From contig NZ_NQVN01000001.1 of the NCBI RefSeq assembly GCF_002770725.1, forward strand, positions 124,001 through 188,000: DNA of 64,000 bases, in the 5' to 3' direction. Positions 26,439 to 34,887 of this stretch are shown here, one piece after another. Source of the stretch: Pleomorphomonas carboxyditropha (GTDB taxonomy: Bacteria; Pseudomonadota; Alphaproteobacteria; Rhizobiales; Pleomorphomonadaceae). Below the pieces are notes generated by a model. That model ran no database searches and was not told the DNA's origin. It saw only the letters and a program-made list of their open reading frames with translations. The translations under genes were made by a program, and so were the position numbers. Position 1 is the stretch's first letter. Every line of letters starts with the position of its first letter.

Positions 26439-28460
26439 TTAATGCGTGATCAACCGCAGCCGAAGTTGCCGATCGACGATCTCAGCGATCTCGCTGCCAC
26501 TGACACGGCCGTGCTCAACCAAGCGCTCGGCGATGTCGTCGATGGCGTCGCGATGCTCAGTGACGAGATTGCGAGCGCGAGCAAGGCAGCCTTGCAGGGT
26601 CTCTTCGACGGCCCTGCGTACGTCGGGATGCCGGAGCATCAGTTGAGCGTCGTCCGATAGGAGTCCCACGAGCGTCAATTGCCTGCCGAGGCCGTGCGTA
26701 CCGTGCAGACCGGCAGCAATCGACGTTGCACGGGCGAGGTCGCTTTGCGGATGTCCACCGGATCCGGTGTATCGACGTCCGAGCACGACTTCTTCGGCGG
26801 CGATACCCCCGAGCAGGACCGTGATCTCGTCAATCAGTTGCTCACGCGACAGATTGCCTGGCTGATAGTCCGCTCGCGACAGACCGCCTCCGGGTTGCGC
26901 TTCGACGTCGACGAGCAGCTCGCGAACGATCGAGACATCGACAATCTCCGCCCCGCCGAGGAGCTGAGCGACCACTGCGTGTCCAGCTTCATGAACCGCA
27001 TAAATGCGTGACGCAGCTGCGCTCACCGGCCGAACAGCTGGAAGTTCCGCGGCGATGTCATCGATAGTCACCGCGCGATTGCCGTCACGACGAGCACGAC
27101 GACGAGCTCCCCGACAGGCCTTTTCGAGATCAGCACCAGAGAGTCCGTTCGTCCGGTTTACGAGCGGCGACAGATCGAGATCGTCGGCGACGCCCCTGAG
27201 ATACCAGCGCATGATTGCTACTCGTGCCTCGGCATCCGGCAGGGGAATCCGGATGTGACGGTCGAGACGCCCTGAGCGACGAAGTGCGGGGTCGACGTCG
27301 TCGGGGTAATTCGTCGCTCCGACCACGACGACACCAACGCGCTGCTCGAATCCGTCAACGCACTCAAGCAGCGCGTTGCAGAAATCGTGCATCCAGCGCG
27401 AATTCTTGTCAGTCTCCCCGCGAGTTCCAATCGCGTCGATCTCGTCAATGAACAGCACGCACGGCGCAGACTTTGCGGCGTCGGAAAACGAGCGCTTCAT
27501 TTCGCGAACGCACGGTCCGAAGCTGCCATCGCCCTTTGCTGGGCTCATCCAGTTCGTCACGCTCGTTGCGATCAGCCGAACGCCGGCGCTCTTCGCAAGC
27601 GATCTCGCGAACGTCGTCTTTCCGGAACCCGGAGGGCCGGACAGAAGCGCACCGCGGTCGATCTCGGACCACGGCAACTCTCCGCGACCGTACGCCGCGA
27701 GGTCTTCGATGAGTTGCCGTGCCCACTCACCGGCTTCGCCGAGGCCGTGCATCTCGTCGAGCGTCGGCGTCTCCGACAGGTCCACGGTCGGCACAGCAGC
27801 CGTCGCCGTCTTGAGAATCTCCCTCGCGGCTTCATGCTCCCGGGCGTCGAGTACCGCGATCATGCGTGTGAGAGCGTCACGCAGATACGTGCGCTGCGCC
27901 ATGCACGCGCTCCAAAGCTCAACGTCGCCGCGGTACGCCTCGACGACGTCAGCCGACGTGACGACCGCGCCAAAAACGGAGATCATTGCACCACGCAAAT
28001 GCTCAATGTGCGGACGCTCAGACATCGTGACATCGCCGTCCATCATTGCGCGGACGTCAACGTGCAAGTTGCTGAAATCGTCGAGCTTTCCGACGAAAAT
28101 GATCCTCCGGAAACGTGTCTGCAGACGTTGTAGAGCGCGCAATGCACCGCTACCGCGACGTGAGTCAAACTCTGAGGTCCATCCGCCGTTGTCGACGCCG
28201 ATGACCTTGAAATCAGGAACTCGTCCGACGCGGCTGAGCATCAGCAGCAAATGCACCGCCGAATCCACGGCATACGCCTGCACGTCCATAGCGTCTGGAA
28301 CGACCACGGCGTAGACGCCGCGCCGACCGTAGATCAGAGGGGCAGCAGACGACCGCCGAACATCTCGGCGCAGCATACCGAGCATCGCGAGGGTGCCGAC
28401 GTCCATTGATTCAGCGTCGTCAGCCGTCAGACGGTGACGAGTTTCGACTAGAGTGACCAT
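26439..28460 (-). CDS. Soluble FtsH-like AAA+/M41 metalloprotease
   Basis: The 673-residue protein has an AAA+ domain: Walker A GPPGSGKT (275-282), Walker B LFIDEID (336-342) and the arginine-finger region RRSGRLDRHI (394-403). An M41 peptidase domain follows, with HEAGH (490-494) and a third zinc ligand in HPQSDLARAT. FtsH in bacteria is anchored by two N-terminal membrane helices. Here the first 250 residues are a different, soluble domain with no such helices. It could degrade host or phage regulators in the cytoplasm (inference). It is preceded by a small gene in the same operon. Confidence 0.85.
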   Translation of the reverse strand: MVTLVETRHRLTADDAESMDVGTLAMLGMLRRDVRRSSAAPLIYGRRGVYAVVVPDAMDVQAYAVDSAVHLLLMLSRVGRVPDFKVIGVDNGGWTSEFDSRRGSGALRALQRLQTRFRRIIFVGKLDDFSNLHVDVRAMMDGDVTMSERPHIEHLRGAMISVFGAVVTSADVVEAYRGDVELWSACMAQRTYLRDALTRMIAVLDAREHEAAREILKTATAAVPTVDLSETPTLDEMHGLGEAGEWARQLIEDLAAYGRGELPWSEIDRGALLSGPPGSGKTTFARSLAKSAGVRLIATSVTNWMSPAKGDGSFGPCVREMKRSFSDAAKSAPCVLFIDEIDAIGTRGETDKNSRWMHDFCNALLECVDGFEQRVGVVVVGATNYPDDVDPALRRSGRLDRHIRIPLPDAEARVAIMRWYLRGVADDLDLSPLVNRTNGLSGADLEKACRGARRRARRDGNRAVTIDDIAAELPAVRPVSAAASRIYAVHEAGHAVVAQLLGGAEIVDVSIVRELLVDVEAQPGGGLSRADYQPGNLSREQLIDEITVLLGGIAAEEVVLGRRYTGSGGHPQSDLARATSIAAGLHGTHGLGRQLTLVGLLSDDAQLMLRHPDVRRAVEETLQGCLARARNLVTEHRDAIDDIAERLVEHGRVSGSEIAEIVDRQLRLRLITH

Positions 28461-28508
28461 GACGGTCCTCCCTGTTTTCAGTTGGAAAAATGAGTGCGTG
28501 GGATCAGA

Positions 28509-28853
28509 TCAGCAGATCGCGCGGCCGATGTTTTTGCTGCCGAGCCTGTAGGCTCCCGCGAGTGTCCGGACGACGCCGAGTTTGAGATCTGCGGCGACAA
28601 GCGGCTGCGAGACAAATCGCGCGGCTGTCCCGTCTGGACGCATCAGCCTGCCCACAAGCGCTGGAAACAAGCGGAATTCGGCTGACCAGTCATCGATCAC
28701 TGGAGACATCGCAGCGCATTCGTCACTGACGATCGGCCCTCCGCGTACTACAGCACGTAGTGATGCGGCTGCGATCTCAAGAGCACTCGCGCGCTCAAGA
28801 ATTCGACGGGAGTCTGGAATAGACGGGATGACGCCGGAATTGACGAGATACAT
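28509..28853 (-). CDS. Small protein upstream of the FtsH-like gene, unknown
   Basis: A 114-residue protein with no recognised family; it is mostly helical (ILERASALEIAAASLRAVV) with a basic C-terminus. It is separated from the AAA+ protease gene by 48 bases and probably shares its transcript. It might be a partner or substrate adaptor. A hairpin (TGACC / GGTCA) lies in its leader, about 40-60 bases upstream of the start. Confidence 0.6.
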   Translation of the reverse strand: MYLVNSGVIPSIPDSRRILERASALEIAAASLRAVVRGGPIVSDECAAMSPVIDDWSAEFRLFPALVGRLMRPDGTAARFVSQPLVAADLKLGVVRTLAGAYRLGSKNIGRAIC

Positions 28854-28976
28854 GATAGCGATATCCGGTATTGATCGAATGCGAAAACCTGACCTTTAGG
28901 AGGTCATTTTTTGCTTATTTTCTCGATCAATCCGAACCGCGTAAACATAATTGCTCTCCGAACGTGTTGAGAGCGT

Positions 28977-28999
28977 TATAACCGGCTATAGTTGTGCAA
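28977..28999 (-). promoter_or_regulatory. TTGC-N9-GCCGG element, copy A2
   Basis: On the leftward strand TTGC, nine bases, then GCCGGTTATA. It is about 124 bases before the small gene of the protease operon. The 190-base gap here (28,854-29,043) otherwise shows a hairpin but no gene. Confidence 0.55.
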
Positions 29000-29043
29000 T
29001 CAAGTGACGCCCGGAACTGCAGTTAATGGAACCCTGGTATCAC

Positions 29044-29679
29044 TCAGTCCTCGCGCTTTCCGCGAGCCACTATCTTTAGCGTGCCGTCGGGGAGCGGTCG
29101 TTGTAGCGACTTGGCTTCCGACCATGGGGCACGCAGCCAAACGTTCATTTCGTCGAGGTTAGTCAGGATTACCGGCATCGCTTTCGGGTGTATAGGTGCG
29201 ACCTCGGCGTTCGCGTCGGTCGTCAAGAATCCGTAGAGCTTGTGTTCGCCCTCGATCGGTGCGGATTTCGGACCACGGGTGCCGTGCCATGTGGTCCAAA
29301 TTCCGGCGAACGCGAACAAAGGTCTGTCGTCATTGAGAGCGAACCAGGTCGGGATTTTCTTGGGCTTCGCGTCTTCGTACTCACAGAACGATGTCACCGG
29401 CACGAGACATCTGCTCTCTGGACCGAGCCACCGCCGCCAGTGCGGCGATTGAGTATTGCGGATGTTAGTGATCGGAGGGCCGGCATATTGAGGTGGGGAC
29501 GGCATTCCCCAGCGCATCATGAGAAGCTCCCTGCCATCGGCGCCTTCGCGGACCACTGGTGCGACGTAGTCAGGAAAAATGCCGGGAAATGGCGGCAGGT
29601 TGCCCGTTTGATCGATCATCGCACGCGTGAATTCGCGCACGGCTGTTTGCGATTTTGTCATCGAGTACAAATTGCACAT
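29044..29679 (-). CDS. SRAP-family abasic-site protein (YedK/HMCES type)
   Basis: The 211-residue product starts MCNLYSMT, so Cys2 becomes the N-terminal catalytic residue after Met removal. Further family motifs are [33 protein letters not shown] and [13 protein letters not shown] proteins form a covalent link with abasic sites in single-stranded DNA and protect replication forks. Here the gene follows the replication initiator by 9 bases, in one operon, which points to protection of phage replication (inference). Confidence 0.92.
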   Translation of the reverse strand: MCNLYSMTKSQTAVREFTRAMIDQTGNLPPFPGIFPDYVAPVVREGADGRELLMMRWGMPSPPQYAGPPITNIRNTQSPHWRRWLGPESRCLVPVTSFCEYEDAKPKKIPTWFALNDDRPLFAFAGIWTTWHGTRGPKSAPIEGEHKLYGFLTTDANAEVAPIHPKAMPVILTNLDEMNVWLRAPWSEAKSLQRPLPDGTLKIVARGKRED

Positions 29680-29688
29680 TCGGTGATC

Positions 29689-31212
29689 TCACAAAGCGTG
29701 ATCTGTCTCGCACTCTATCTCGTCGTCAGGATTGTAGACATAGCCGTCCGGGTTTCCGTCAGCATTGTCGTCGTCGTAGAGCTGCGACCAGTCGACGTCG
29801 TCCGACAGTACGGCGGCGTCGCCGATCTGCTGTGGCGTCGGCTTGTAACCGTCGACGATCTCATTCCGTTTGAGTTGCTCGATCGACGACTGCCGCTGAC
29901 TCTCGCCCCAGGTTCGTCTCGTTGCGTATGCCAGCATCAAGCGCGGCTGCTCAATTTCCGCCCTCGACCAGGCGGCGAATGCGACACGAGCGCCTCGTGT
30001 CTCGATCAAATTCTGGAGTGCAGAACCATAAATGTGTTCGACACTCGGATCCTTGGCGTTTGAAAGCGTTGCGCCGCAATAGGCCTCGTCCAAGGCAAAC
30101 TTCCAAAGCAACGACATCACCGCGAGATTGATGCGTTTCTTGCCGTAAATCTCAGCCTGCATGCGCGCGATGCGACCGAGATCCGGCGCAGTCGGGAACC
30201 GATAGTTCGGATGTATCGGATCGATGTCGTGCATTGCGTGGATGGCGATCGCGGCGAGTTCGCGCTTGCAGTTGTCTCGTTCCGGAATGCCGGGATTGAT
30301 CTCGGGCTCAAGCAGCGGATCGTAGTGAACAGCGAACCGAACGGCTGCGATCGGAGCCCCGCGGCCCTTGCCGCGGACTTCGGACCACTCCGTTATCGAC
30401 AGTCTTCGAGAGGCCTCGGCGATGCCTTCGATCGCGGGGATCAGCGTGCGGCGTTTCAATTGTCCGTAGCCGTCGCTAGACCCGAGAACGTCCGCCAGCT
30501 CGTCAACTGGGACGTCAATTGTAACGTCGCCTCCGGAAACGTTTATTGGCCGATACGACGCGAGGAGCGAATAGAGCCGTCCGGCAAACTTGCTCCTGAA
30601 TCTCGGCCAGGCGGCGAGCTCGACATAGCTGTAGTCAGCATACGAGCCGAGAATATCGCGGAGTTTCGCCGGAATCTGAAACCTGACATATTTTTGGCCA
30701 GTCCTGCGGTTGATCTCGACATAGCACAGCACAATGGGCATCACGCCGAGACGCTTGAAATAGTCCGTGTCGACGTCGAATGAGATCATCGTGCGCGCCA
30801 ACCGCTTCACGCTGTCAACGAGCCGCCTGTCGTCGCTGATGTTGAGATAGCGCATCGCGATGTCGAACGGCAGTTTGTGTGCATCGTCATCGAGTTCGCG
30901 GCCGTGAGCTTCATCGTCACGGTGCTGCGTGATCATGAGATGCCACAATGCTTGATCCTGCGCCGTCAGGTTATCCGGCGGCTCGACTCTCATGCGTTGA
31001 AGAATGAGCCGCTGCACCGGCGTCGTCGGAGACTGCGCGGCCATCTCTGCGTCGTCCGACAGCGCCTTAGGCAGCGATGCCGCATGTACCCGGAGCTTAT
31101 ATCGACGCTGACGCTGAGCGAGCGTGTCGAGGCTGCGACTACGAACGTAGACATTGCTCGATCTCGTATCGTTCGTAGCGCGTGTCGATGATGATTGTGT
31201 GCTGCGTGTCAT
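29689..31212 (-). CDS. Replication initiator, Rep_3/RepA-like
   Basis: The 507-residue protein has the double winged-helix plan of plasmid Rep_3 initiators. Visible parts are RYLNISDDRRLVDSVKRLAR, YVRFQIPAKLRDILGSYADY and SKFAGRLYSLLASYRP, then a second winged domain (VDELADVLGSSDGYGQLKRR). An acidic tail follows. Such proteins bind iterons and open the origin. The gene faces a 900-bp gap with direct repeats. No helicase gene is visible in the window, so host DnaB is presumably recruited. The family call is from pattern and moderate. Confidence 0.65.
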   Translation of the reverse strand: MTRSTQSSSTRATNDTRSSNVYVRSRSLDTLAQRQRRYKLRVHAASLPKALSDDAEMAAQSPTTPVQRLILQRMRVEPPDNLTAQDQALWHLMITQHRDDEAHGRELDDDAHKLPFDIAMRYLNISDDRRLVDSVKRLARTMISFDVDTDYFKRLGVMPIVLCYVEINRRTGQKYVRFQIPAKLRDILGSYADYSYVELAAWPRFRSKFAGRLYSLLASYRPINVSGGDVTIDVPVDELADVLGSSDGYGQLKRRTLIPAIEGIAEASRRLSITEWSEVRGKGRGAPIAAVRFAVHYDPLLEPEINPGIPERDNCKRELAAIAIHAMHDIDPIHPNYRFPTAPDLGRIARMQAEIYGKKRINLAVMSLLWKFALDEAYCGATLSNAKDPSVEHIYGSALQNLIETRGARVAFAAWSRAEIEQPRLMLAYATRRTWGESQRQSSIEQLKRNEIVDGYKPTPQQIGDAAVLSDDVDWSQLYDDDNADGNPDGYVYNPDDEIECETDHAL

Positions 31213-31240
31213 GTTCTCTCCCCGACCGAGAACAATGCTT

Positions 31241-31263
31241 GATCACCGGCGGGGATGAAGCAA
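31241..31263 (-). promoter_or_regulatory. TTGC-N9-GCCGG element, copy A3
   Basis: On the leftward strand TTGC, nine bases, then GCCGGTGATC, ending 28 bases before the ATG of the replication initiator. Spacing and sequence match the rightward copies. Confidence 0.6.
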
Positions 31264-31290
31264 CACGCCGACACGCGTTCTGATGTCAGA

Positions 31291-31580
31291 TTCGTCAAAG
31301 TGTCATGAAATCGTTTTTTGACGAGAGCAGACGCTGACTGGACATTAATCGGTTTAGGCAAGACCAACTTTGATTGCCCATTCTATAGAAATATCAGGAC
31401 CCAATGACCGTCACGACGAACGACCTCCGAACCGGTGCCAGTTTCGTCAACTTGTCACCGAAACATTTGTTGACGACGACAGACTACGTCTGGAAATTAA
31501 ACGATTTAGGTTAGGCCCGTCTCGATTGCCCATTCTATAGTAATCTAGACGACCTCTGTCCGTCGTCACGACGACACCCC
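31291..31580. repeat. 152-bp imperfect tandem repeat, candidate origin
   Basis: Two units start at 31,291 and 31,443. Shared blocks hold the same 152-base offset: TTCGTCAA, TTGACGA (31,318 and 31,470), CTGGA-ATTAA, TTTAGG, and the exact GATTGCCCATTCTATAG (31,372 and 31,524). The segment lies in the 900-bp gene-free gap upstream of the initiator gene. It may be a replication origin or a duplicated promoter. Confidence 0.7.
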
Positions 31581-31939
31581 AGAAACCTTCAACTTCCCGC
31601 CGAACCCGAAGCGCATCTGGACCGAGATTATATCCCGATGTCCGCTATCTGAATCTGGCATCAGTCGTCATGCGCCGCAGAGCCGGGGTCGTCGCTGCGC
31701 TCCTCGTGGAGAGTGAAACATAAGCCGTCGAGAAACCCCGACCGTCGAGCTAAACGAGATTCAGACCTCCCGCCTATCCGCATCCGCTCTCCCAAAGTCC
31801 CCAGATGTCGATGACCCCAAAAGGGAATGGCATCCGCGAACGCTATGCGCCGCAAGAACAGCTAGGGGGCGCTGTCCACATTTTTGGCCTGCGTGCTTTC
31901 AGATGAAAACCCCAGCATTTGCCATGCAGATTAGTTCGG

Positions 31940-31974
31940 ATTCCGAAATGATATGCTTCGAATTTCGAAATGAT
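31940..31974. repeat. 22-bp iteron-like pair
   Basis: ATTCCGAAATGAT (31,940) and ATTTCGAAATGAT (31,962) are 22 bases apart, two helical turns, the usual iteron spacing for Rep_3 initiators. A weaker third unit may precede them. The surrounding DNA is AT-rich. Small opposing frames in 31,661-32,088 are not supported as genes. Confidence 0.45.
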
Positions 31975-32027
31975 TTCAGCCTGTTGACGTGTTCGGCGTG
32001 ACGGATGGTCTGGTTTTATTTTTCGTA

Positions 32028-32043
32028 GTCGGACATGTCCGAC
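32028..32043. promoter_or_regulatory. 16-bp palindrome, copy 1
   Basis: GTCGGACATGTCCGAC is perfectly symmetric and lies 70 bases before the first gene of the rightward arm. The identical 16-mer recurs at 38,288-38,303. A repressor site is the simplest reading. Confidence 0.6.
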
Positions 32044-32062
32044 AATAGTTCTTGAAATGGTG

Positions 32063-32085
32063 TTGTGGGGAGTCCGCCGGCGATT
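32063..32085 (+). promoter_or_regulatory. TTGC-N9-GCCGG element, copy A4 (TTGT variant)
   Basis: TTGT, nine bases, then GCCGGCGATT, ending 27 bases before the ATG at 32,113. The right half matches copies A1 and A5 over ten bases. Confidence 0.5.
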
Positions 32086-32112
32086 CATGCTCGGAGTCGG
32101 GGAGGAGCCGAC

Positions 32113-32427
32113 ATGACGACTGTCAGAGAGATGACCGACGACGAACGCAGAGCTTACGACCGTGAGAAGCGGCGGGCGCTGAGGCTGAAAAGAAAGGCCG
32201 AGAAGGCGTCCGGACGGCTCAACGACGACGAGGCGACGATCAGGGAGGTATTGGCTGATGCGGCTCTCGTGGTCCTGCGTGCTGGCGGTACGGATCCGGC
32301 TGCGGTGGCGCTGGCCAATCTTGTTCGTGGGGCGTTTCTGGATCGGCCGGGGATGTTCATGTGCGGAGTTGGCGCGACGCTGGCACAGAGAAAGATGAAG
32401 CCGAAAGTCCTCAGCGCGAGGCGGTGA
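32113..32427 (+). CDS. Small phage protein, unknown
   Basis: A 104-residue protein with a charged N-terminal helix (MTDDERRAYDREKRRALRLK) and a hydrophobic middle (VLADAALVVLRAGGTDPAAV). No family is recognised. A GGGGAGGAG ribosome site precedes the ATG. It is the first rightward gene after the putative origin and is followed 61 bases later by another small basic protein. Confidence 0.7.
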   Translation: MTTVREMTDDERRAYDREKRRALRLKRKAEKASGRLNDDEATIREVLADAALVVLRAGGTDPAAVALANLVRGAFLDRPGMFMCGVGATLAQRKMKPKVLSARR

Positions 32428-32488
32428 GAGCCGTGGGGGCCGTACCGAATAAGTTCGGTACGACGGCAGGGAGCGGCGGGAGGACGGA

Positions 32489-32824
32489 ATGGCACGGAGA
32501 TCGACACGAACTAAAACGGCGGAGAGGACGGCGAGATACCGTCAGCGTCTCGCTGAGAGGCATGTGCCGGAAGCCGCGGCGGTTGATGCCGCCATTCTGT
32601 CGGCGCTTGCGGTCGAGGCTCGTGCTGCGGCGGAAAAAGCGGTCGCAGTCGACGTGTCTGAATCTGATCGAGCCGTCGGTGAACTTATCGTCCGGATCAT
32701 GACGACGGCCGCGACTAACTTGTCTACCTTGGGCTTCGATCACACGGCGTCGGCGCTACGCGTTAAGCGCAGATTGCGTAGACCACCAAAGCGTCGCGAA
32801 GCGTCACGAGTCTCCGCACAGTGA
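32489..32824 (+). CDS. Small basic phage protein, unknown
   Basis: A 111-residue protein starting with a strongly basic segment (ARRSTRTKTAERTARYRQRL), followed by an alanine-rich helix and a basic tail. The N-terminus resembles that of several short phage proteins thought to bind nucleic acid, but no domain can be named. It ends at a convergent hairpin. Confidence 0.65.
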   Translation: MARRSTRTKTAERTARYRQRLAERHVPEAAAVDAAILSALAVEARAAAEKAVAVDVSESDRAVGELIVRIMTTAATNLSTLGFDHTASALRVKRRLRRPPKRREASRVSAQ

Positions 32825-32850
32825 GTTGCTGATCTACCCCCGTTACTTCA

Positions 32851-32888
32851 GTGACGACGACATGCTCGACATCACGGCTCGTCGTCAC
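32851..32888. terminator. Hairpin between convergent genes
   Basis: GTGACGACGA (32,851-32,860) pairs with TCGTCGTCAC (32,879-32,888). It separates the rightward gene ending at 32,824 from the leftward gene ending at 32,904. No T run is present. Confidence 0.5.
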
Positions 32889-32903
32889 GTCGTGACAACG
32901 ACT

Positions 32904-33251
32904 TCATGCCACGTCCTCTGCGTCATCGTCGCTAGATCCCACAACGCGCAACTGTCCTGACTCGCCAGGCGGCGGCAATTGAACGATTGCGTTTCCCTCG
33001 TATAAGCTTTTGATCTTATTCGCAATTCCGAGACAGGTGAAACACGGAGTCGTGCATCGTTTCGGGTCTCTGCACACAGCCATGGCGACCTCATTGCGAT
33101 GCGGCTGAGTTGCATATGCCCGGAGCGCGGCGACGACGACGAACGCAGTTTCGGGAGTCAGTTTCGCGATCTGGTCCGCTCGGGCCTTCTTCCCCAGCAG
33201 TTCGATCAGATCTTGAATGCAGCGATGTAGCCTACGCGACGAGTCACTCAT
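32904..33251 (-). CDS. Cysteine-cluster phage protein, unknown
   Basis: A 115-residue protein with an N-terminal helical half and a cysteine group VCRDPKRCTTPCFTCLG that could bind one zinc. The acidic end (SSDDDAEDVA) suggests protein contacts. The family is unknown. ATG 33,251 is preferred; the longer frame from 33,458 overlaps the divergent gene and its leader element. Confidence 0.65.
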   Translation of the reverse strand: MSDSSRRLHRCIQDLIELLGKKARADQIAKLTPETAFVVVAALRAYATQPHRNEVAMAVCRDPKRCTTPCFTCLGIANKIKSLYEGNAIVQLPPPGESGQLRVVGSSDDDAEDVA

Positions 33252-33308
33252 GATGTTCGTGTTATGTTCTCGCAATGCGATACATGCAAGAGACAGAATC
33301 TGACAGTG

Positions 33309-33344
33309 GTAGCCTCTGCCGGCGGTTTGATCGATGCCGAAGGC
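33309..33344 (+). promoter_or_regulatory. GCCGGCG element, class B copy 1
   Basis: GTAGCCTCT then GCCGGCGGTT then TGATCGATGCCGAAGGC. It shares the GCCGG core with the A copies, and the following TTG-n-TCGATGC block with the copies at 37,750 and 62,781. It ends 44 bases before the chosen ATG at 33,388. Confidence 0.5.
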
Positions 33345-33387
33345 GATGACCAGAATATGGATTGGAGATTTAAGGCGGGGCGTGGAA

Positions 33388-34050
33388 ATGGCGACGACAA
33401 CACCAGCAGATAATGTAAGCCTGTCGGCCTGGGTGTCGTTTTTACGCGAGAAAGTCACGCAACTTGAGAGTTCGGGTGGCGGTTCCGGATCGACAATTTC
33501 CGCGAATGACTGGGCCGACCTGCTTGCGTTTGTGAAGTCTCTGTACGTGTCTCTCTATTCAGTCGAGGTCGGAAGCCCAGTTTTCTCGAACATGACACTC
33601 GCCAGCCTGAAAATTTTCGGCGGCGCGAACCGTGCAACCGATTTTCGGATAAACGTCGGGCATAGCGGAGACTCATACGCTGTCCCGGCCGCGTGGTATC
33701 TATTCGGTGACGTGGGGCCGATTGGGGCCAATTCCGGCAACAAAAACATCAGCTTGCTCGGCCATGCGTTCGGTGGTGAGTACTACTCGTCTGGAACGCT
33801 GACGTCGGTGCAGTCGTTCGTCGATTTCAACGGCGACACACTCAACAACTCAAGTCACTATTTCGCGTACGTCGTATCTATCGTCAGAAAAGATCAAGAT
33901 ACCACGAACAACAACGTAACGGCTCTCGGCACGCGAGTGACGACGGCCGAGTCGACGGTCGCGGGATATAACGCCCGCATTGCTGCGCTTGAATTAAAAG
34001 TCGCCGCGCTTGAGGCTTGGAAGGCGACCGTGATCACGCAGATCGATTAA
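33388..34050 (+). CDS. Virion-like protein with C-terminal coiled coil
   Basis: A 220-residue protein. The N-terminus is helical (NVSLSAWVSFLREKVTQLES), then a glycine/serine hinge and a beta-rich middle with SGTLTSVQSFVDFNGDTLNN. The end is a coiled coil (IAALELKVAALEAWKATV). This plan is typical of phage fibre or appendage proteins, yet the gene lies in the early region. No family is recognised. ATG 33,388 is chosen because the ATG at 33,334 falls inside a repeated leader element. Confidence 0.6.
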   Translation: MATTTPADNVSLSAWVSFLREKVTQLESSGGGSGSTISANDWADLLAFVKSLYVSLYSVEVGSPVFSNMTLASLKIFGGANRATDFRINVGHSGDSYAVPAAWYLFGDVGPIGANSGNKNISLLGHAFGGEYYSSGTLTSVQSFVDFNGDTLNNSSHYFAYVVSIVRKDQDTTNNNVTALGTRVTTAESTVAGYNARIAALELKVAALEAWKATVITQID

Positions 34051-34092
34051 TGTCTCAACTACGTCAACAATCACCCAGACTGATGTGACGTC

Positions 34093-34887
34093 ATGAAACT
34101 CTCCGCAAAAACCTCCGAACGCGGACTATCTGGACTCGCATCGAGCGTGCGATCGACGATCGTCAGCGTCGCGCGGCACGCGATCGACGAGATCGCGTTT
34201 GACGCACAGCGAGAGCTAAAATCTGAGGTCGATCGAGTTTTCGACCGTCCCGTCAAATTCACTCAAAGCGCATTTCGCGTCGACAAAGCGAAGGACAACG
34301 GCGACGGCACGGTGTCAGGCCGGGTTTACATCCAGCCGATTCAGAGTGCGTATCTGCGGCGCGAAATCGAAGGCGGCATCAACCGCGTCGGCGATCCCGG
34401 CTCTGGTCCGCACTCTCTCATCGTCTACTCGCTCAAGCGCTCGTCCGCCGGCGGCGTCCCTCGGCGGGAGACCCGACGCTTGTCCGATATGCTCCGCAAG
34501 GAGATGAGCGAACGCGAGGAACTCCGTCGCGCTCGGGAAGTGCTGAGGTCTCGGCGCCTGGCCGGAGAGCATGTCACACACGATGAGTATGTCGCGGCGA
34601 GCTGGCCGGGACGACACGGAAAAAAGCAGGGCTTGTTCTTTGGCGGGCTAGGCGGCGTGCTTGGCTACTGGCGTCGTCCGGATCGTCGTGTCGTCAAATC
34701 GAAGCGGCGCGGAAGCCGCATGTCGACTGCCGCTGGAGCGTCGAAAGCGCCCGAATTGCTGCTTCAGTTCAAGCGCGAGACCAAGCCGTACCGCCCGATT
34801 TTCCGCTACGACCGCGTCGTCATCAGAGCCGGCAACAGGCTTCCGCTCGAAGTCCAAAAGAAGCTCCGGAGAGCCCTACAGAAGTAA
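34093..34887 (+). CDS. Phage minor structural-like protein
   Basis: A 264-residue basic protein. The segments FDRPVKFTQSAFRVDKAKDN, VYIQPIQSAYLRREIEGG and FRYDRVVIRAGNRLPLEVQK resemble phage neck or minor tail (gpZ/gp10-like) proteins, where the same FT-x-x-A-hydrophobic and YL-x-x-x-IEGG patterns occur. It follows the previous gene by 42 bases. Both virion-like genes are far from the main late operon. The last 12 bases overlap the end of the convergent gene. Confidence 0.6.
   Translation: MKLSAKTSERGLSGLASSVRSTIVSVARHAIDEIAFDAQRELKSEVDRVFDRPVKFTQSAFRVDKAKDNGDGTVSGRVYIQPIQSAYLRREIEGGINRVGDPGSGPHSLIVYSLKRSSAGGVPRRETRRLSDMLRKEMSEREELRRAREVLRSRRLAGEHVTHDEYVAASWPGRHGKKQGLFFGGLGGVLGYWRRPDRRVVKSKRRGSRMSTAAGASKAPELLLQFKRETKPYRPIFRYDRVVIRAGNRLPLEVQKKLRRALQK

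Noticed and set aside
31661-32088. Two short leftward frames in the early gap
   Set aside because: They have no ribosome site, overlap the iteron-like repeats and show no protein-like composition.
33334-33387. ATG 33,334 as start of the virion-like gene
   Set aside because: It falls inside a repeated leader element; the same ATG occurs in the equivalent place at 37,750, where it is not a start.
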